Of a stretch of DNA of 64,000 bases, positions 1 to 10,007 are shown piece by piece. A model generated the notes under the pieces. That model saw nothing but the letters and a program-made list of their open reading frames with translations. It had not been told where the DNA came from and did no database searches. The position numbers and the translations under genes are program-made. The DNA is from Salinicola rhizosphaerae (GTDB taxonomy: Bacteria > Pseudomonadota > Gammaproteobacteria > Pseudomonadales > Halomonadaceae): contig NZ_BMZI01000001.1 of the NCBI RefSeq assembly GCF_014652715.1, forward strand, positions 397,623 to 461,622. Direction: 5' to 3'. The stretch's first letter is position 1; the number at the start of each line of letters is the position of its first letter.

Positions 1-337
1 CCGGGCTGAAGACGCAGGCCACCGTCATGCCCTTCTCCTTGCCTCGCAGCCAGTGCTCATCATGCTGGTCCAGCAGATACATGTCGCCGGCCTTGATCGT
101 ATGAATCTTGCCATCGGCAATGGTTTCCACTTCACCTTCACCTTCGTAGCAGAATACCGCTTCGATGTGATTCTTGTAGTGAATGTGGGTTTCCGTACCC
201 GGATGAATACGCGTGATATTGAAGGAAAAACCGCAGTTGTCTTCGGCCAGCATCAGACGGGTGCTATCCCAGTTACCGTTCTCGGCCTCGACGAAACGCT
301 CGGTTTTCATGCACTCCTGAAGATTGCGTACGATCAT
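1..337 (-). CDS. ectC: L-ectoine synthase EctC (3' end cut by window edge)
   Basis: EctC closes the ectoine ring by dehydrating N-gamma-acetyl-L-2,4-diaminobutyrate in the cytoplasm, the last step of ectoine synthesis. Reading from 337 the protein begins [20 protein letters not shown], the typical EctC start, and shows the cupin core around [20 protein letters not shown] and [12 protein letters not shown]. About 112 of the usual ~128-130 residues are present; the C-terminus lies outside the window. AAGGAG at 347-352 fixes the ATG at 337. It is the last gene of the ectA-ectB-ectC order but is separated from ectB by 174 bp holding a terminator-like hairpin, so it may be transcribed partly from its own promoter, as is known for ectC of Halomonas elongata (sigma-54). 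Confidence 0.96.
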   Translation of the reverse strand, partial: MIVRNLQECMKTERFVEAENGNWDSTRLMLAEDNCGFSFNITRIHPGTETHIHYKNHIEAVFCYEGEGEVETIADGKIHTIKAGDMYLLDQHDEHWLRGKEKGMTVACVFSP

Positions 338-391
338 CGAATTCAACTCCTTATCATCGATTACAGCGGGTGACACTCCTCCAGCCGATCG

Positions 392-407
392 TGCCTGCTT
401 GATTCCA
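392..407 (-). promoter_or_regulatory. weak candidate sigma-54 promoter of ectC
   Basis: On the minus strand TGGAATCAAGCAGGCA has the GG and GC dinucleotides separated by exactly ten bases, as needed for -24/-12 promoters, and lies about 55 bases upstream of the ectC start. Only 7 of the consensus positions match, so this is a guess prompted by the known sigma-54 promoter of ectC in Halomonas elongata. Confidence 0.25.
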
Positions 408-453
408 GACATGATGCTTGAGGGGATGGAATTAGTGCTTGGCAGGTAAGCCG

Positions 454-481
454 TTAAAAGAGCGACCCTGACAGGTCGCTC
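454..481 (-). terminator. terminator-like hairpin between ectB and ectC
   Basis: An 8-bp stem (460-467 with 474-481, GAGCGACC / GGTCGCTC) closes a 6-base loop. On the minus strand it is followed by TTTTAA. It sits about 30 bases after the ectB stop and could end or attenuate the ectAB transcript before ectC. The U tract is short, so termination would probably be partial. Confidence 0.5.
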
Positions 482-511
482 GATGTTACCGCATGCCTGA
501 CGAGTCGCCGA

Positions 512-1831
<1,320 letters not shown>

Positions 1832-1856
1832 TCACGATCGCTGGATGACACATCGC

Positions 1857-1893
1857 GCCGGATATCAACTATTACTGGAGGCACATATCCGGC
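1857..1893. repeat. inverted repeat in the ectA-ectB spacer
   Basis: A perfect 9-bp inverted repeat (1857-1865 GCCGGATAT with 1885-1893 ATATCCGGC) encloses 19 bases between ectA and ectB. In the ect mRNA it would form a hairpin about 80 bases before the ectB start. A T run follows it on the plus strand only, so it is not an ectA terminator. It could be an mRNA processing or stability element or a protein-binding site; the function is unknown. Confidence 0.4.
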
Positions 1894-1936
1894 TTTTCAA
1901 ATTCCGTTTTCTGGATCCGATTTCGACGATGGCACG

Positions 1937-2515
1937 TCAAATGCGCTGAGGGTCGAAGGGACCGATCCGAACGAGATTTTCGGGGTCATGTTCTCCGCCA
2001 AGCTGGTCAGTCGAGAAATATTCCCGGCTGATCAGCGGGGCCTGCCAACGGTCGGCAAGACGTTTGAAAAGTCCCCAGGAAGCCTGATTATCGGGAGTGA
2101 TCGTCGTCTCCAGATGATTGACGGCTGCCAGCTCTTCGCGGGTCAGCACCGCTTCGACCAGCCGTCGAGCCAGGCCGGTTCCCCGGGCCTTCTCTCCGAC
2201 CGCAACCTGCCAAAGGAAGTAGATGTCAGGCGCCGCGGCTTTGACGTACCCCGAGACGAAACCGACGATCTCTCCGTCTTCGGTGGTTGCCACGGCGCAG
2301 CTGTCACGGAATTGCGTCGCCAGCAGCAGATAGGCGTAGCCGGAGTTGACGTCGAGTGGCGGACACGCCTTGACCAGCTCATAGATACCCCAGCCGTCTT
2401 CTGTCGTCGGTTTGCGGATGAACAGTGGCATCTCTGGCTTGCCCACGACCGCGTCGGCAACGGTCGGACGCGCCAGGTCAGCGGAGGGGGTAAATGCCGG
2501 ATTGGGATTGGTCAT
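1937..2515 (-). CDS. ectA: L-2,4-diaminobutyric acid N-gamma-acetyltransferase EctA
   Basis: EctA acetylates the gamma-amino group of diaminobutyrate with acetyl-CoA, the middle step of ectoine synthesis. The product is a GNAT-fold enzyme of 192 residues with the acetyl-CoA loop in VAVGEKARGTGLARR and the conserved LETTITPDNQASW and STDQLGGEHDPENLVRIGPF segments. The start at 2515 (MTNPNPAFTPSADLA) follows the N-terminus known for Halomonas EctA; ATGs at 2518 and 2524 and a GTG at 2560 are also in frame, and no strong ribosome binding site separates them. It is the first ect gene, and its osmoregulated promoter should lie in 2516-2720, where a TATAAT-like hexamer is present at 2615-2620 (minus) without a convincing -35. 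Confidence 0.96.
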   Translation of the reverse strand: MTNPNPAFTPSADLARPTVADAVVGKPEMPLFIRKPTTEDGWGIYELVKACPPLDVNSGYAYLLLATQFRDSCAVATTEDGEIVGFVSGYVKAAAPDIYFLWQVAVGEKARGTGLARRLVEAVLTREELAAVNHLETTITPDNQASWGLFKRLADRWQAPLISREYFSTDQLGGEHDPENLVRIGPFDPQRI

Positions 2516-2614
2516 CATCGTCATCGCTATGGCGAATTTGGTCTCTAGGATAGCAGGCACTCGCTACCGCATCAAACAAACGGTTATTTGTCGATGGCAT
2601 TTCAATAATCAAAG

Positions 2615-2620
2615 ATTATA
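2615..2620 (-). promoter_or_regulatory. possible -10 element upstream of ectA
   Basis: TATAAT reads on the minus strand about 100 bases upstream of the ectA start, inside an unusually A+T-rich stretch (2570-2630). No -35 box is convincing at 16-18 bp. Ectoine promoters often use both a vegetative and a general-stress sigma factor, so a missing -35 is not disqualifying. This is a weak call. Confidence 0.3.
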
Positions 2621-2723
2621 TGAAAGATAGGCGAATCCGCATGCTTTTTCGAGTCTAGACGACTTGGCGAGTCTAACGGACAAAATTTGGCGGGCGCCGA
2701 CATGACGTTCAGGCAGGGGGCGG

Positions 2724-2753
2724 AAAAGAGACAGCCGCCCTGCCGGCGGCTGT
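2724..2753 (-). terminator. intrinsic terminator of gor
   Basis: A 9-bp GC-rich stem (ACAGCCGCC at 2731-2739 with GGCGGCTGT at 2745-2753) and a 5-base loop lie 20 bases after the gor stop. On the minus strand the stem is followed by CTCTTTTCC. It separates gor from the ectABC transcript downstream. Confidence 0.75.
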
Positions 2754-2772
2754 CGTCCGAATAGCGCGAGGA

Positions 2773-4134
2773 TCAGTTGCGCGTCACGCTGCGCATGGTG
2801 ACGAATTCCTCGGCCGCTGTGGGGTGAATACCCACGGTGGCGTCGAAGTCGCTCTTGGTCAGCCTGGCGCGGACCGCGATGGCCAGGCCCTGGATGATCT
2901 CGCCGGCTTCTTCTCCCACCATGTGGGCGCCAACGACGCGGTCAGTTTCGTCATCAACGACGAGCTTCATCAGGCAGCGCTCGTCACTACCGGACAGCGT
3001 ATGCTTCATTGGCCGAAAATCGGCGCTGTAGATACGCACCGACGCATGGCGCTCCCGCGCCTCCTCTTCCGACAGACCTACGGTACCGATGTTCGGATGA
3101 CAGAACACGGCCGTGGCAATGTCGTCGTAGTCCAGCGGCCCCGGAGTCTTGTCACCGTAGTGGTGCTGGACCAGATGCATGGCTTCGGCCAGCGCTACCG
3201 GCGTCAGTTCGGGGCCGCCCGTAACGTCGCCGAGGGCCAGAATCGATGGCACGGATGACTCGTAGCGCTCATTGACCTTGAGGGTGCCGTCCGTGTTGAG
3301 TTCGACCCCGAGCGGCTCCAGCCCCAGGCCCTCGAGATGGGGGCGGCGTCCAGTGGCCGACAGCACCGCATCGACCTCCAGCGTTTCGCCATTGGTCAGG
3401 GTGACCTCGAGGCCGCCGTCCACCTTGCGAATACGCTCGATGTTGGCTTCGAAGTGCAGATTGACGCCCTTCTTGGCCATCTCGTCGCGGGTGAAAGCAC
3501 GCACCTCGTTATCGAACCCGCGCAGGAACAACTCCCCGCGGTACACCAGATGCGTGTCCGCGCCCAGGCCGTTGAAGATGCTCGCGAATTCGACCGCGAT
3601 ATAGCCGCCGCCCAACACGAGGAAACGCTTGGGGAAGTTTTCCAGGTCGAAGACCTGGTTGGAGTTGACCGTGTGCTCATTGCCCTCGAATTCCGGCGTC
3701 CAGGGCCAGCCGCCTACTGCCACGAGAATCTTGTCGGCTGTGATGCGCTCGCCGTTGACTTCGACGGCGTTGGCGTCGACAACCTTGGCCCGTCCGTTGA
3801 TCAAGGTGACGCCAGCGTTATCGAGCAGGCGATTGTAGATGCCGTTGAGGCGCTTGATCTCGTCGATCTTGTTGTCACGCAGCGTCGCCCAGTCGAAGGT
3901 CGGCGCCTGGCCCAGAGTCCAGCCAAACCCAGCGCTGTCCTCGAAGGCGTCGTGGAAGTGCGCAGCGTAGGAGTAGAGTTTCTTGGGCACGCAGCCAACA
4001 TTGACGCAGGTACCACCCAGATAACGGTCTTCGGCTACTGCAACCCGTGCGCCCGTCGCCGCTGCCGTACGCGCTGCGCGAACGCCGCCGGACCCGGCAC
4101 CAATCACGAACAGATCGTAATCAAAACTCGCCAC
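2773..4134 (-). CDS. gor: glutathione-disulfide reductase
   Basis: This NADPH-dependent flavoenzyme reduces GSSG to GSH in the cytoplasm. The 453-residue protein has the FAD motif [11 protein letters not shown] (residues 11-21), the redox disulfide [13 protein letters not shown] (C43, C48), a second Rossmann motif [11 protein letters not shown] for NADPH, and the dimer-interface catalytic HPTAAEE (H437, E442). The start is a GTG at 4134, supported by AAGGAGT at 4141-4147 with six bases of spacing; an ATG two bases upstream is out of frame. It stands alone between its own terminator and the divergent carbonic anhydrase gene. GrxA and MsrA encoded elsewhere in the window depend on the same thiol pool. 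Confidence 0.95.
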   Translation of the reverse strand: MASFDYDLFVIGAGSGGVRAARTAAATGARVAVAEDRYLGGTCVNVGCVPKKLYSYAAHFHDAFEDSAGFGWTLGQAPTFDWATLRDNKIDEIKRLNGIYNRLLDNAGVTLINGRAKVVDANAVEVNGERITADKILVAVGGWPWTPEFEGNEHTVNSNQVFDLENFPKRFLVLGGGYIAVEFASIFNGLGADTHLVYRGELFLRGFDNEVRAFTRDEMAKKGVNLHFEANIERIRKVDGGLEVTLTNGETLEVDAVLSATGRRPHLEGLGLEPLGVELNTDGTLKVNERYESSVPSILALGDVTGGPELTPVALAEAMHLVQHHYGDKTPGPLDYDDIATAVFCHPNIGTVGLSEEEARERHASVRIYSADFRPMKHTLSGSDERCLMKLVVDDETDRVVGAHMVGEEAGEIIQGLAIAVRARLTKSDFDATVGIHPTAAEEFVTMRSVTRN

Positions 4135-4395
4135 ATCAATACTCCTTGTAAAATGATGCCGGAATGATAGCAGTCAGTGCGCGCCGCCGGAAAAGTCCAA
4201 GGCTATCGGTGTGATACAGAAAAGCTCGCAAGGCTCGCGATGCGATAAAGAAAACTCGCGTGAAAAGGTGTCGAGCCATCCGCCACCTTCCGGTGCGCCC
4301 GCGACGCAACCTACGCAATGACGGCGGAATGGCTTAAAATCCCGTGCTACCACGCGAGGTCAGCCCTCGCCAAATTTCGCTTAACGGGTGCCGCC

Positions 4396-5040
4396 ATGAG
4401 CAATATCGATACTCTCCTCGAACAGAACCGGCAGTGGGCCGACGGCGTTGTCCAGCGCGATCCCGAGTTCTTCGCACGGCTGTCGCAGCAGCAGAATCCG
4501 GATTATCTGTGGATTGGCTGCTCGGACAGCCGCGTGCCCGCCAATCAGATCGTCGATCTGCCGCCGGGCGAGGTGTTCGTGCACCGCAATGTGGCCAACC
4601 TGATCTACCACAACGACATGAACGCGCTCTCGGTCGTCCAGTTCGCCGTGGACGTCCTCAAGGTCAAGCACATCATGGTCGTCGGTCACTACGGCTGCGG
4701 TGGCGTCAAGGCCACCATCACCGGCGGCGAACACGGTATCGTCGATTACTGGCTGCACAGCGTCAGCGAGCTTTATCAGTTGCACAAGCCGCAGCTCGAG
4801 TCGCTGCCGCTGGATGAGCAGGTCGATCGGCTCTGCGAGCACAACGTGCGGCTGCAGGTCGCCAACCTCTGCCGCACCAAGATCATCCAGCGCGCCTGGC
4901 AGCGAGAGCAGCCGTTGTCGGTTCACGGTTGGGTCTACGGACTCAAGGACGGCCGCGTCAACGATCTCGGCTGCACCGTCTCACGGCCGGACGAAACCGG
5001 CACCATCCGTATTCAACCGACACTTCCCGCCGCGAGCTGA
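4396..5040 (+). CDS. can: beta-class carbonic anhydrase
   Basis: The zinc enzyme interconverts CO2 and bicarbonate in the cytoplasm and supplies bicarbonate for biosynthesis. The 214-residue product has the zinc ligands in IGCSDSRVP (C42, with D44-R46 dyad) and GHYGCGG (H98, C101), the standard beta-CA set. The ATG at 4396 gives the family's normal N-terminus (MSNIDTLLEQNRQWA); an upstream in-frame start at 4318 would add 26 unrelated residues. It is monocistronic: gor is divergent and the next gene starts 240 bp later. A 7-bp hairpin at 5065-5083 follows the stop, without a U tract. Confidence 0.95.
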   Translation: MSNIDTLLEQNRQWADGVVQRDPEFFARLSQQQNPDYLWIGCSDSRVPANQIVDLPPGEVFVHRNVANLIYHNDMNALSVVQFAVDVLKVKHIMVVGHYGCGGVKATITGGEHGIVDYWLHSVSELYQLHKPQLESLPLDEQVDRLCEHNVRLQVANLCRTKIIQRAWQREQPLSVHGWVYGLKDGRVNDLGCTVSRPDETGTIRIQPTLPAAS

Positions 5041-5282
5041 GCGCCGTCCTCGCGCCAGGCAAGCGACGGCGACATTCGCCGTCCGCATGGCGCGCTGCAA
5101 AACTTCGATTGGTGTCTGCCGCGCCGGTGCGTATCGTGGGCGGGTAGCGGTTTCCGCCTGCGTGAAACGCGTACCGTCGCGCGCCCCCCTTGCTGCCTCT
5201 CTTGGGCAGTTCTCGGGCATTCGAATGGACGATGACAGGCCTGACGACGACAGGTTGGAACACAACGGGTCAGACAATAACA

Positions 5283-6881
5283 ATGGTATCGCCGATGCGG
5301 TCTTTTCGCTGCCGATTCGCCCTGCTGCTGGGCACTCTGATACTGCTCGCACTGCGCCCGGCTGCGGCCAACGACGAGGTCACGCTTCGCGTTGCCTACA
5401 ATACGCTGCCGATCTCGCTCGATATTCACGAACAGCTGTCGATCGGCGTGCTTCAGCTCGCCCACCTGACGTTCGATCCGCTGGTGCGCTGGAACCGCCA
5501 CCTGACGTTCGAGCCGCGGCTGGCGACATCGTGGGAGCGCCCCGATGCGACGACCATGCGCTTCCATCTGCGTCACGGCGTGGTCTTCCACAGCGGAAAT
5601 CCGTTCACGGCGCAGGATGTCGCCTGGACGGTCAAGCGTCTCAAGCGGAGCCCGGATTTCAAGGCGATCTTCGACCCGATCACGCGCGTCGACGTCATCG
5701 ACGACTACACCGTCGATCTTCACACTCGCCATCCCTATCCGCTGCTGCTCAACCTGGCGACCTACATCTTTCCGATGGACAGTCGATTTTACAGTGGCGA
5801 GACCGAGGACGGCCGCGACAAGGCGGCCATCGTCAAGAACGGCAATTCCTTCGCCTCGCGCCATCTCTCCGGCACCGGGCCATTCACGGTCGAGCAGATT
5901 CATCCGGGCACCCGGATCGATCTTGAACGCTTCCCTGACTACTGGGACCACGATTCTCCCGGCAATGTCGATCATCTGACGCTGACGCCGATCGGCGAGA
6001 ATGCGACGCGAGTGGCCGCGCTGCTGTCAGGTGACGTCGACTTCATCTCCCCGGTACCTGCCAACGCGCTGGAGCGTGTCCGCCGCGCCGAGGGGGTAAA
6101 ACTGCTGACGATGCCTGGCACCCGGATCACGATGCTCCAGCTCAATCAGCAGCGCGTGCCGGCGTTTCGCGACCCCCGCGTGCGCCGCGCGATGGCCTAT
6201 GCCGTCGACCAGGACGCGATCGCCACGCGCCTGCTCAAGGGATTCGTGACGCCCGCGGCGCAGATGTCGCCAGAGGGTTATGCCGGCCACAATCCGGATC
6301 TCGTGCCCCGCCATGACCTGGAAAAGGCGCGCCAGCTGATGGCCGATGCGGGCTACAGCCAGGGCTTCGAGGTAACGCTGATGGCGCCCAACAACCGTTA
6401 TGTCAATGACGCGCAGATGGCGCAGGTGGCCCTGGCCGTTTCCGCGATGCTGGCCAAGATCAACATCAAGGTCGATTTTCAGACGCTGCCCAACAGCCAG
6501 TACTGGGAGCAGTTCGACGCTCGTGCGGCGGATATCATGATGATCGGCTGGTATTCCGATACCAACGACTCGGCGAACTTCTTCGAGTATCTGACCTTCT
6601 GCCCCGACTCGAGAACGGGCGTGGGGTTCTACAACGCCAGCGAATACTGCAACCCGGAGGTCGACTCCCTGGTGGAGCTGGCCAATGGCGAAACCGATCC
6701 CGAACGCCGTGCCGGCATGCTCAAGCGCGCCGAGGCCATGGTCTACGACGATGCGCCATTCATCCCGCTCTATTGGCAGAATCTGGCCTGGGCGGCGGCG
6801 GACCGAGTCGATATCGAGCCAGTTCTCAATGTGATGAATATGCCCTATCTGGGAGATGTGGTGGTCGAGCCCCGTGATTGA
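5283..6881 (+). CDS. ABC transporter periplasmic peptide-binding protein (family 5)
   Basis: This is the solute-binding protein of a dipeptide/oligopeptide importer, secreted to the periplasm. The 532-residue protein starts with a signal peptide (basic MVSPMRSFRCR, then hydrophobic FALLLGTLILLALRPAAA) and continues with typical family 5 segments such as YNTLPISLDIHE, TFDPLVRWN, LATSWERPD and RFHLRHGVVFHSGNPF. The start at 5283 is chosen because it places the signal peptide correctly; 5295 is also possible and no strong ribosome binding site is seen. Two permease and two ATPase genes follow. The substrate is not certain, but PepQ downstream points to short proline-containing peptides. Confidence 0.9.
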   Translation: MVSPMRSFRCRFALLLGTLILLALRPAAANDEVTLRVAYNTLPISLDIHEQLSIGVLQLAHLTFDPLVRWNRHLTFEPRLATSWERPDATTMRFHLRHGVVFHSGNPFTAQDVAWTVKRLKRSPDFKAIFDPITRVDVIDDYTVDLHTRHPYPLLLNLATYIFPMDSRFYSGETEDGRDKAAIVKNGNSFASRHLSGTGPFTVEQIHPGTRIDLERFPDYWDHDSPGNVDHLTLTPIGENATRVAALLSGDVDFISPVPANALERVRRAEGVKLLTMPGTRITMLQLNQQRVPAFRDPRVRRAMAYAVDQDAIATRLLKGFVTPAAQMSPEGYAGHNPDLVPRHDLEKARQLMADAGYSQGFEVTLMAPNNRYVNDAQMAQVALAVSAMLAKINIKVDFQTLPNSQYWEQFDARAADIMMIGWYSDTNDSANFFEYLTFCPDSRTGVGFYNASEYCNPEVDSLVELANGETDPERRAGMLKRAEAMVYDDAPFIPLYWQNLAWAAADRVDIEPVLNVMNMPYLGDVVVEPRD

Positions 6882-6956
6882 CAGCATTCACTCGCGCCAT
6901 CGTGTGCCTTCAGGGGTTGATGGCGTCCGAAAACCCAAGGGAGCGTTGACGCCCTC

Positions 6957-8003
6957 ATGCTGACGTTCCTGCTCAAGCGCTTCATCCAGGCACTGATGGT
7001 CGTCGTGGCCATCAGCGTCGTCGGCTTTCTGCTGCAAGGTGCGCTCGGTGATCCGATACAGCAGCTGCTGGGGGCAAGCGCGAGCGATGCCGAGCGCGCG
7101 GCGCTGCGCGAGGCCATGGGCCTGAATGATCCGCTATGGCGCCAGTATCTGCATTTCGCGTGCAGTGCACTGCAGCTGGATTTCGGTGATTCGACATTCT
7201 TCCACCAGCCGACGCTTTCGATCCTCGCGCGCTATCTGCCGGCAACGGCGGAGCTGATCTTCGCCAGCGCGGTGCTGACGCTGCTGCTGTCATTCCCCAT
7301 CGGCATCTACGCCGCCATTCGCCCGACGGCAGCGCTGTCGCGGTTCTTCATGGGCGTCTCCGTGCTGGGAATCTCGATACCGGTCTTTCTCACGGCGATC
7401 GGATTGATTCAATTCTTCTCCATTGGCGTGTCGGTCACGCTGTTTCCGGATGCCACGCCATGGGGACACTGGCTCAACGATCTACTCTCGACCCGCGGAG
7501 GCATGCCGGCCTACGGCCGCGGCAATCCCGAGCACGTCATAGGCGTCTGGTACACCAATTTCGCTTCCTGGAAAGGATTGAGCTATATCGCCTTGCCCGC
7601 CCTGTCGCTCGCCTCGGTCATGCTGCCGCTCTTCGTGCGCCTGATCCGCGCAGAGATGGTCGAGATTCTCGCCTCGGACTACGTGCGTTTTGCACGCGCC
7701 AAAGGATTGACGCCGGCACGGATCTATACCGTCCATGCCCTCAAGAATGCCCTGCTGCCGGTGATCACGTTAGGTGGCATGCAGTTCGGATCGCTGCTCG
7801 CCTACACCCTGCTGACGGAGACGGTGTTTCAATGGCCGGGGCTGGGCTTGATGTTTCTGGATGCCGTCGAGCGCGCCGACATGCCGCTGATCACCACCTG
7901 CCTCATGGTCGCCGGGTTCTTTTTCGTGGTGATCAATACCCTGATCGATCTGACCTACCGACTGCTGAATCCCCGGATCGCACTGCAGATGGAGCCCCGA
8001 TGA
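6957..8003 (+). CDS. peptide ABC transporter permease (DppB/OppB type)
   Basis: This is the first inner-membrane permease subunit of the peptide importer. The 348-residue protein starts MLTFLLKRFIQALMVVVAIS, the usual first membrane helix of DppB-type permeases, and contains the EAA-type coupling loop around ILASDYVRFARAKGLTPARI that contacts the ATPases. AGGGAG at 6938-6943 precedes the ATG. There is a long extracytoplasmic segment between helices around residues 160-205. Its TGA overlaps the start of the next permease (8000-8003), indicating translational coupling. Confidence 0.93.
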   Translation: MLTFLLKRFIQALMVVVAISVVGFLLQGALGDPIQQLLGASASDAERAALREAMGLNDPLWRQYLHFACSALQLDFGDSTFFHQPTLSILARYLPATAELIFASAVLTLLLSFPIGIYAAIRPTAALSRFFMGVSVLGISIPVFLTAIGLIQFFSIGVSVTLFPDATPWGHWLNDLLSTRGGMPAYGRGNPEHVIGVWYTNFASWKGLSYIALPALSLASVMLPLFVRLIRAEMVEILASDYVRFARAKGLTPARIYTVHALKNALLPVITLGGMQFGSLLAYTLLTETVFQWPGLGLMFLDAVERADMPLITTCLMVAGFFFVVINTLIDLTYRLLNPRIALQMEPR

Positions 8004-8974
8004 TGCTTTCAGCGAGGACCTGGCGTCAGCAGGTTCGCAACTCCCGGCTCTGGTATCGGCTGCGGCGCGATCGGGTGGCCCAGTGCGCCCTGCTGCTCGT
8101 GGTCGTGCTCGTTGGCGCCGCGCTGCTCGCGCCTTGGCTTGCACCCAGCAACCCCTATGATCTCGCACAGATCAATCTACTCGATTCCGAACTGCCGCCT
8201 TTCTGGGTTGCCGGGAGCGTCTCCGCTCACCCCCTGGGCACCGATGTCCAGGGGCGGGACCTACTGTCGATCATCGTCTACGGCGCGCGGGTCTCATTGG
8301 CGATCGGCTTCGGGGCGGTACTGCTGCAGGCTTTCGTCGGCATCTCGCTCGGCCTGCTCGCCGGTTATCGCGGCGGACGAGTCGACGCCCTGCTGATGCG
8401 TCTTGCCGACATCCAGCTCTCATTTTCGACTCTGATGATGGCGATCCTCGTCAGTGCGTTGGTCAAGGCCGCCTTCGGTGGCGCGTTCTACGGCAACTAC
8501 GGCGTCATCGTGCTGATCTTCATCATCGGTCTGAGCGAATGGCCGCAGTACGCGCGCACGGTTCGAGCCAGCGTGCTCGGCGAGAAGCGCAAGGAGTACG
8601 TCGAGGCCGCGCGCGTTCTCGGCTTTTCGGGACCGCGAATCGTCTTGCGACATATCCTGCCCAACGCCCTGTCCTCGTCGCTGGTGATTTCGACGCTGCA
8701 GATCGGAAACGCCATCATGGCGGAAGCGGCGCTGTCGTTTCTCGGGCTTGGCATGCCGGAAACCGAGCCCTCGCTCGGCTCGCTGATCAAGGCCGGGTTC
8801 GATTATCTCCAGTCCGGCGCCTGGTGGATCACGCTCCTGCCGGGGCTTTACCTGGTGGGACTGATCGTGTCGATGAACCTGCTGGGGGACTGGCTGCGCG
8901 ATACCCTGAACCCCCGTTTCTACGATGCCATCGCGTCGAACGCCGCGGGCTCGCGGCAGCGGAGAAGGAGATAG
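8000..8974 (+). CDS. peptide ABC transporter permease (DppC/OppC type)
   Basis: This is the second permease subunit. The 324-residue protein begins MMLSARTWRQQ, has the N-terminal OppC-type helix (AQCALLLVVVLVGAALLAPW), the HPLGTDVQGRDLLS motif typical of this subunit, and the coupling loop RKEYVEAARVLGFSGPRI. The start is the ATG at 8000, overlapping the previous stop by four bases, with GGAG at 7991-7994. The frame is open far upstream (to 7460), but that part shadows the previous gene. It ends five bases before the first ATPase gene. Confidence 0.93.
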   Translation: MMLSARTWRQQVRNSRLWYRLRRDRVAQCALLLVVVLVGAALLAPWLAPSNPYDLAQINLLDSELPPFWVAGSVSAHPLGTDVQGRDLLSIIVYGARVSLAIGFGAVLLQAFVGISLGLLAGYRGGRVDALLMRLADIQLSFSTLMMAILVSALVKAAFGGAFYGNYGVIVLIFIIGLSEWPQYARTVRASVLGEKRKEYVEAARVLGFSGPRIVLRHILPNALSSSLVISTLQIGNAIMAEAALSFLGLGMPETEPSLGSLIKAGFDYLQSGAWWITLLPGLYLVGLIVSMNLLGDWLRDTLNPRFYDAIASNAAGSRQRRRR

Positions 8975-8978
8975 CGCG

Positions 8979-10007
8979 ATGGCCTTGCTCGAAGTCGACA
9001 ATCTGGACGTGCGCTTCCCGCTCCGCCACGGCGAGATCCAGGCGGTGCGAGATCTCAGCTTCACGCTCGAGCGCGGCGAACGCCTTGGCATCGTTGGTGA
9101 ATCCGGCGCCGGCAAGTCGGTACTGGGGTTCAGCCTGGTCAATCTACTGGCGGCGCCGGGGCGTATCATCGGCGGCAGCATTCGCTTCGAGGGCCGCGAA
9201 TTGATCGGCCTGCCGGAGCATCGCTGGCGTCACCTGCGCGGACGACGCATTGCGATGATCTTCCAGGACCCGCGTGCCACGCTGAATCCCGTGCTCACCA
9301 TCGGCGCGCAGATGATCGAGACCGTTCGTGCACACCGACGTCTCGGTGGCCGCAGCGCCCGTGCCATGGTGCTGCGCACGCTCGAACAGGTACGCATCGA
9401 TGATCCGGAAAGTCGTCTGGCGCAGTACCCTCACGAACTCTCCGGCGGCCTTTGTCAGCGAGTGGTCATCGCCATCGCCTTGCTGCTCGACCCGGATATC
9501 ATCGTCGCCGACGAGCCGACGACGTCGCTCGACGTCACCATCCAGGCCGACATCGTCAACCTGCTGCTGACGCTCTGCCAACAGCGCAGTATCAGCTTGA
9601 TCCTGATCTCTCACGATCTCGGCGTGGTCAATCAGCTGACCCATCGGCTGATGATCATGTACGCCGGGGCGATCGTCGAACAGGGGCCGACGCGCCAGCT
9701 GCTCAACGATCCGCAGCATCCTTACACCCAGGCGCTGATCAACGCGCTACCCGAGATGACGCCGCCGCGGCAGCCACTGCAACAGCTTCCGGGTGCCATG
9801 CCGTCGCTGTCGGCCGTCCCGACCGGCTGTGCCTTTCATCCCCGCTGTCCCTATCGTCTTGACGCCCTCGGACAACCACGGCAGGTGTGTATCGATACGC
9901 CGCCGGATTTCACCGACGTCGCCGACACGCAGGTCGCCTGCCACGTCGTCCGCGAATTGATCGCCACGACGCAGGATTCGATGCCGTTCGACGAGGAGAC
10001 GACATGA
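8979..10007 (+). CDS. peptide ABC transporter ATP-binding protein (DppD/OppD type)
   Basis: This is one of two nucleotide-binding subunits energising the importer at the cytoplasmic face. The 342-residue protein has Walker A GESGAGKS (residues 40-47), signature LSGGLCQRV, Walker B DIIVADEPT, and the H-loop ILISHDLGVV. The C-terminus carries the oligopeptide-transporter extension with cysteines in CAFHPRCPYR, which in some family members binds an iron-sulfur cluster. GGAGAAGGAG at 8961-8970 sets the ATG at 8979; an 18-residue upstream extension belongs to the previous gene's shadow. It overlaps the next gene by four bases. Confidence 0.93.
   Translation: MALLEVDNLDVRFPLRHGEIQAVRDLSFTLERGERLGIVGESGAGKSVLGFSLVNLLAAPGRIIGGSIRFEGRELIGLPEHRWRHLRGRRIAMIFQDPRATLNPVLTIGAQMIETVRAHRRLGGRSARAMVLRTLEQVRIDDPESRLAQYPHELSGGLCQRVVIAIALLLDPDIIVADEPTTSLDVTIQADIVNLLLTLCQQRSISLILISHDLGVVNQLTHRLMIMYAGAIVEQGPTRQLLNDPQHPYTQALINALPEMTPPRQPLQQLPGAMPSLSAVPTGCAFHPRCPYRLDALGQPRQVCIDTPPDFTDVADTQVACHVVRELIATTQDSMPFDEETT

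Noticed and set aside
7460-7999. Upstream extension of the second peptide permease frame
   Set aside because: The translated extension is arginine-rich and non-membrane, and shadows the first permease; the overlapping ATG at 8000 is the true start.
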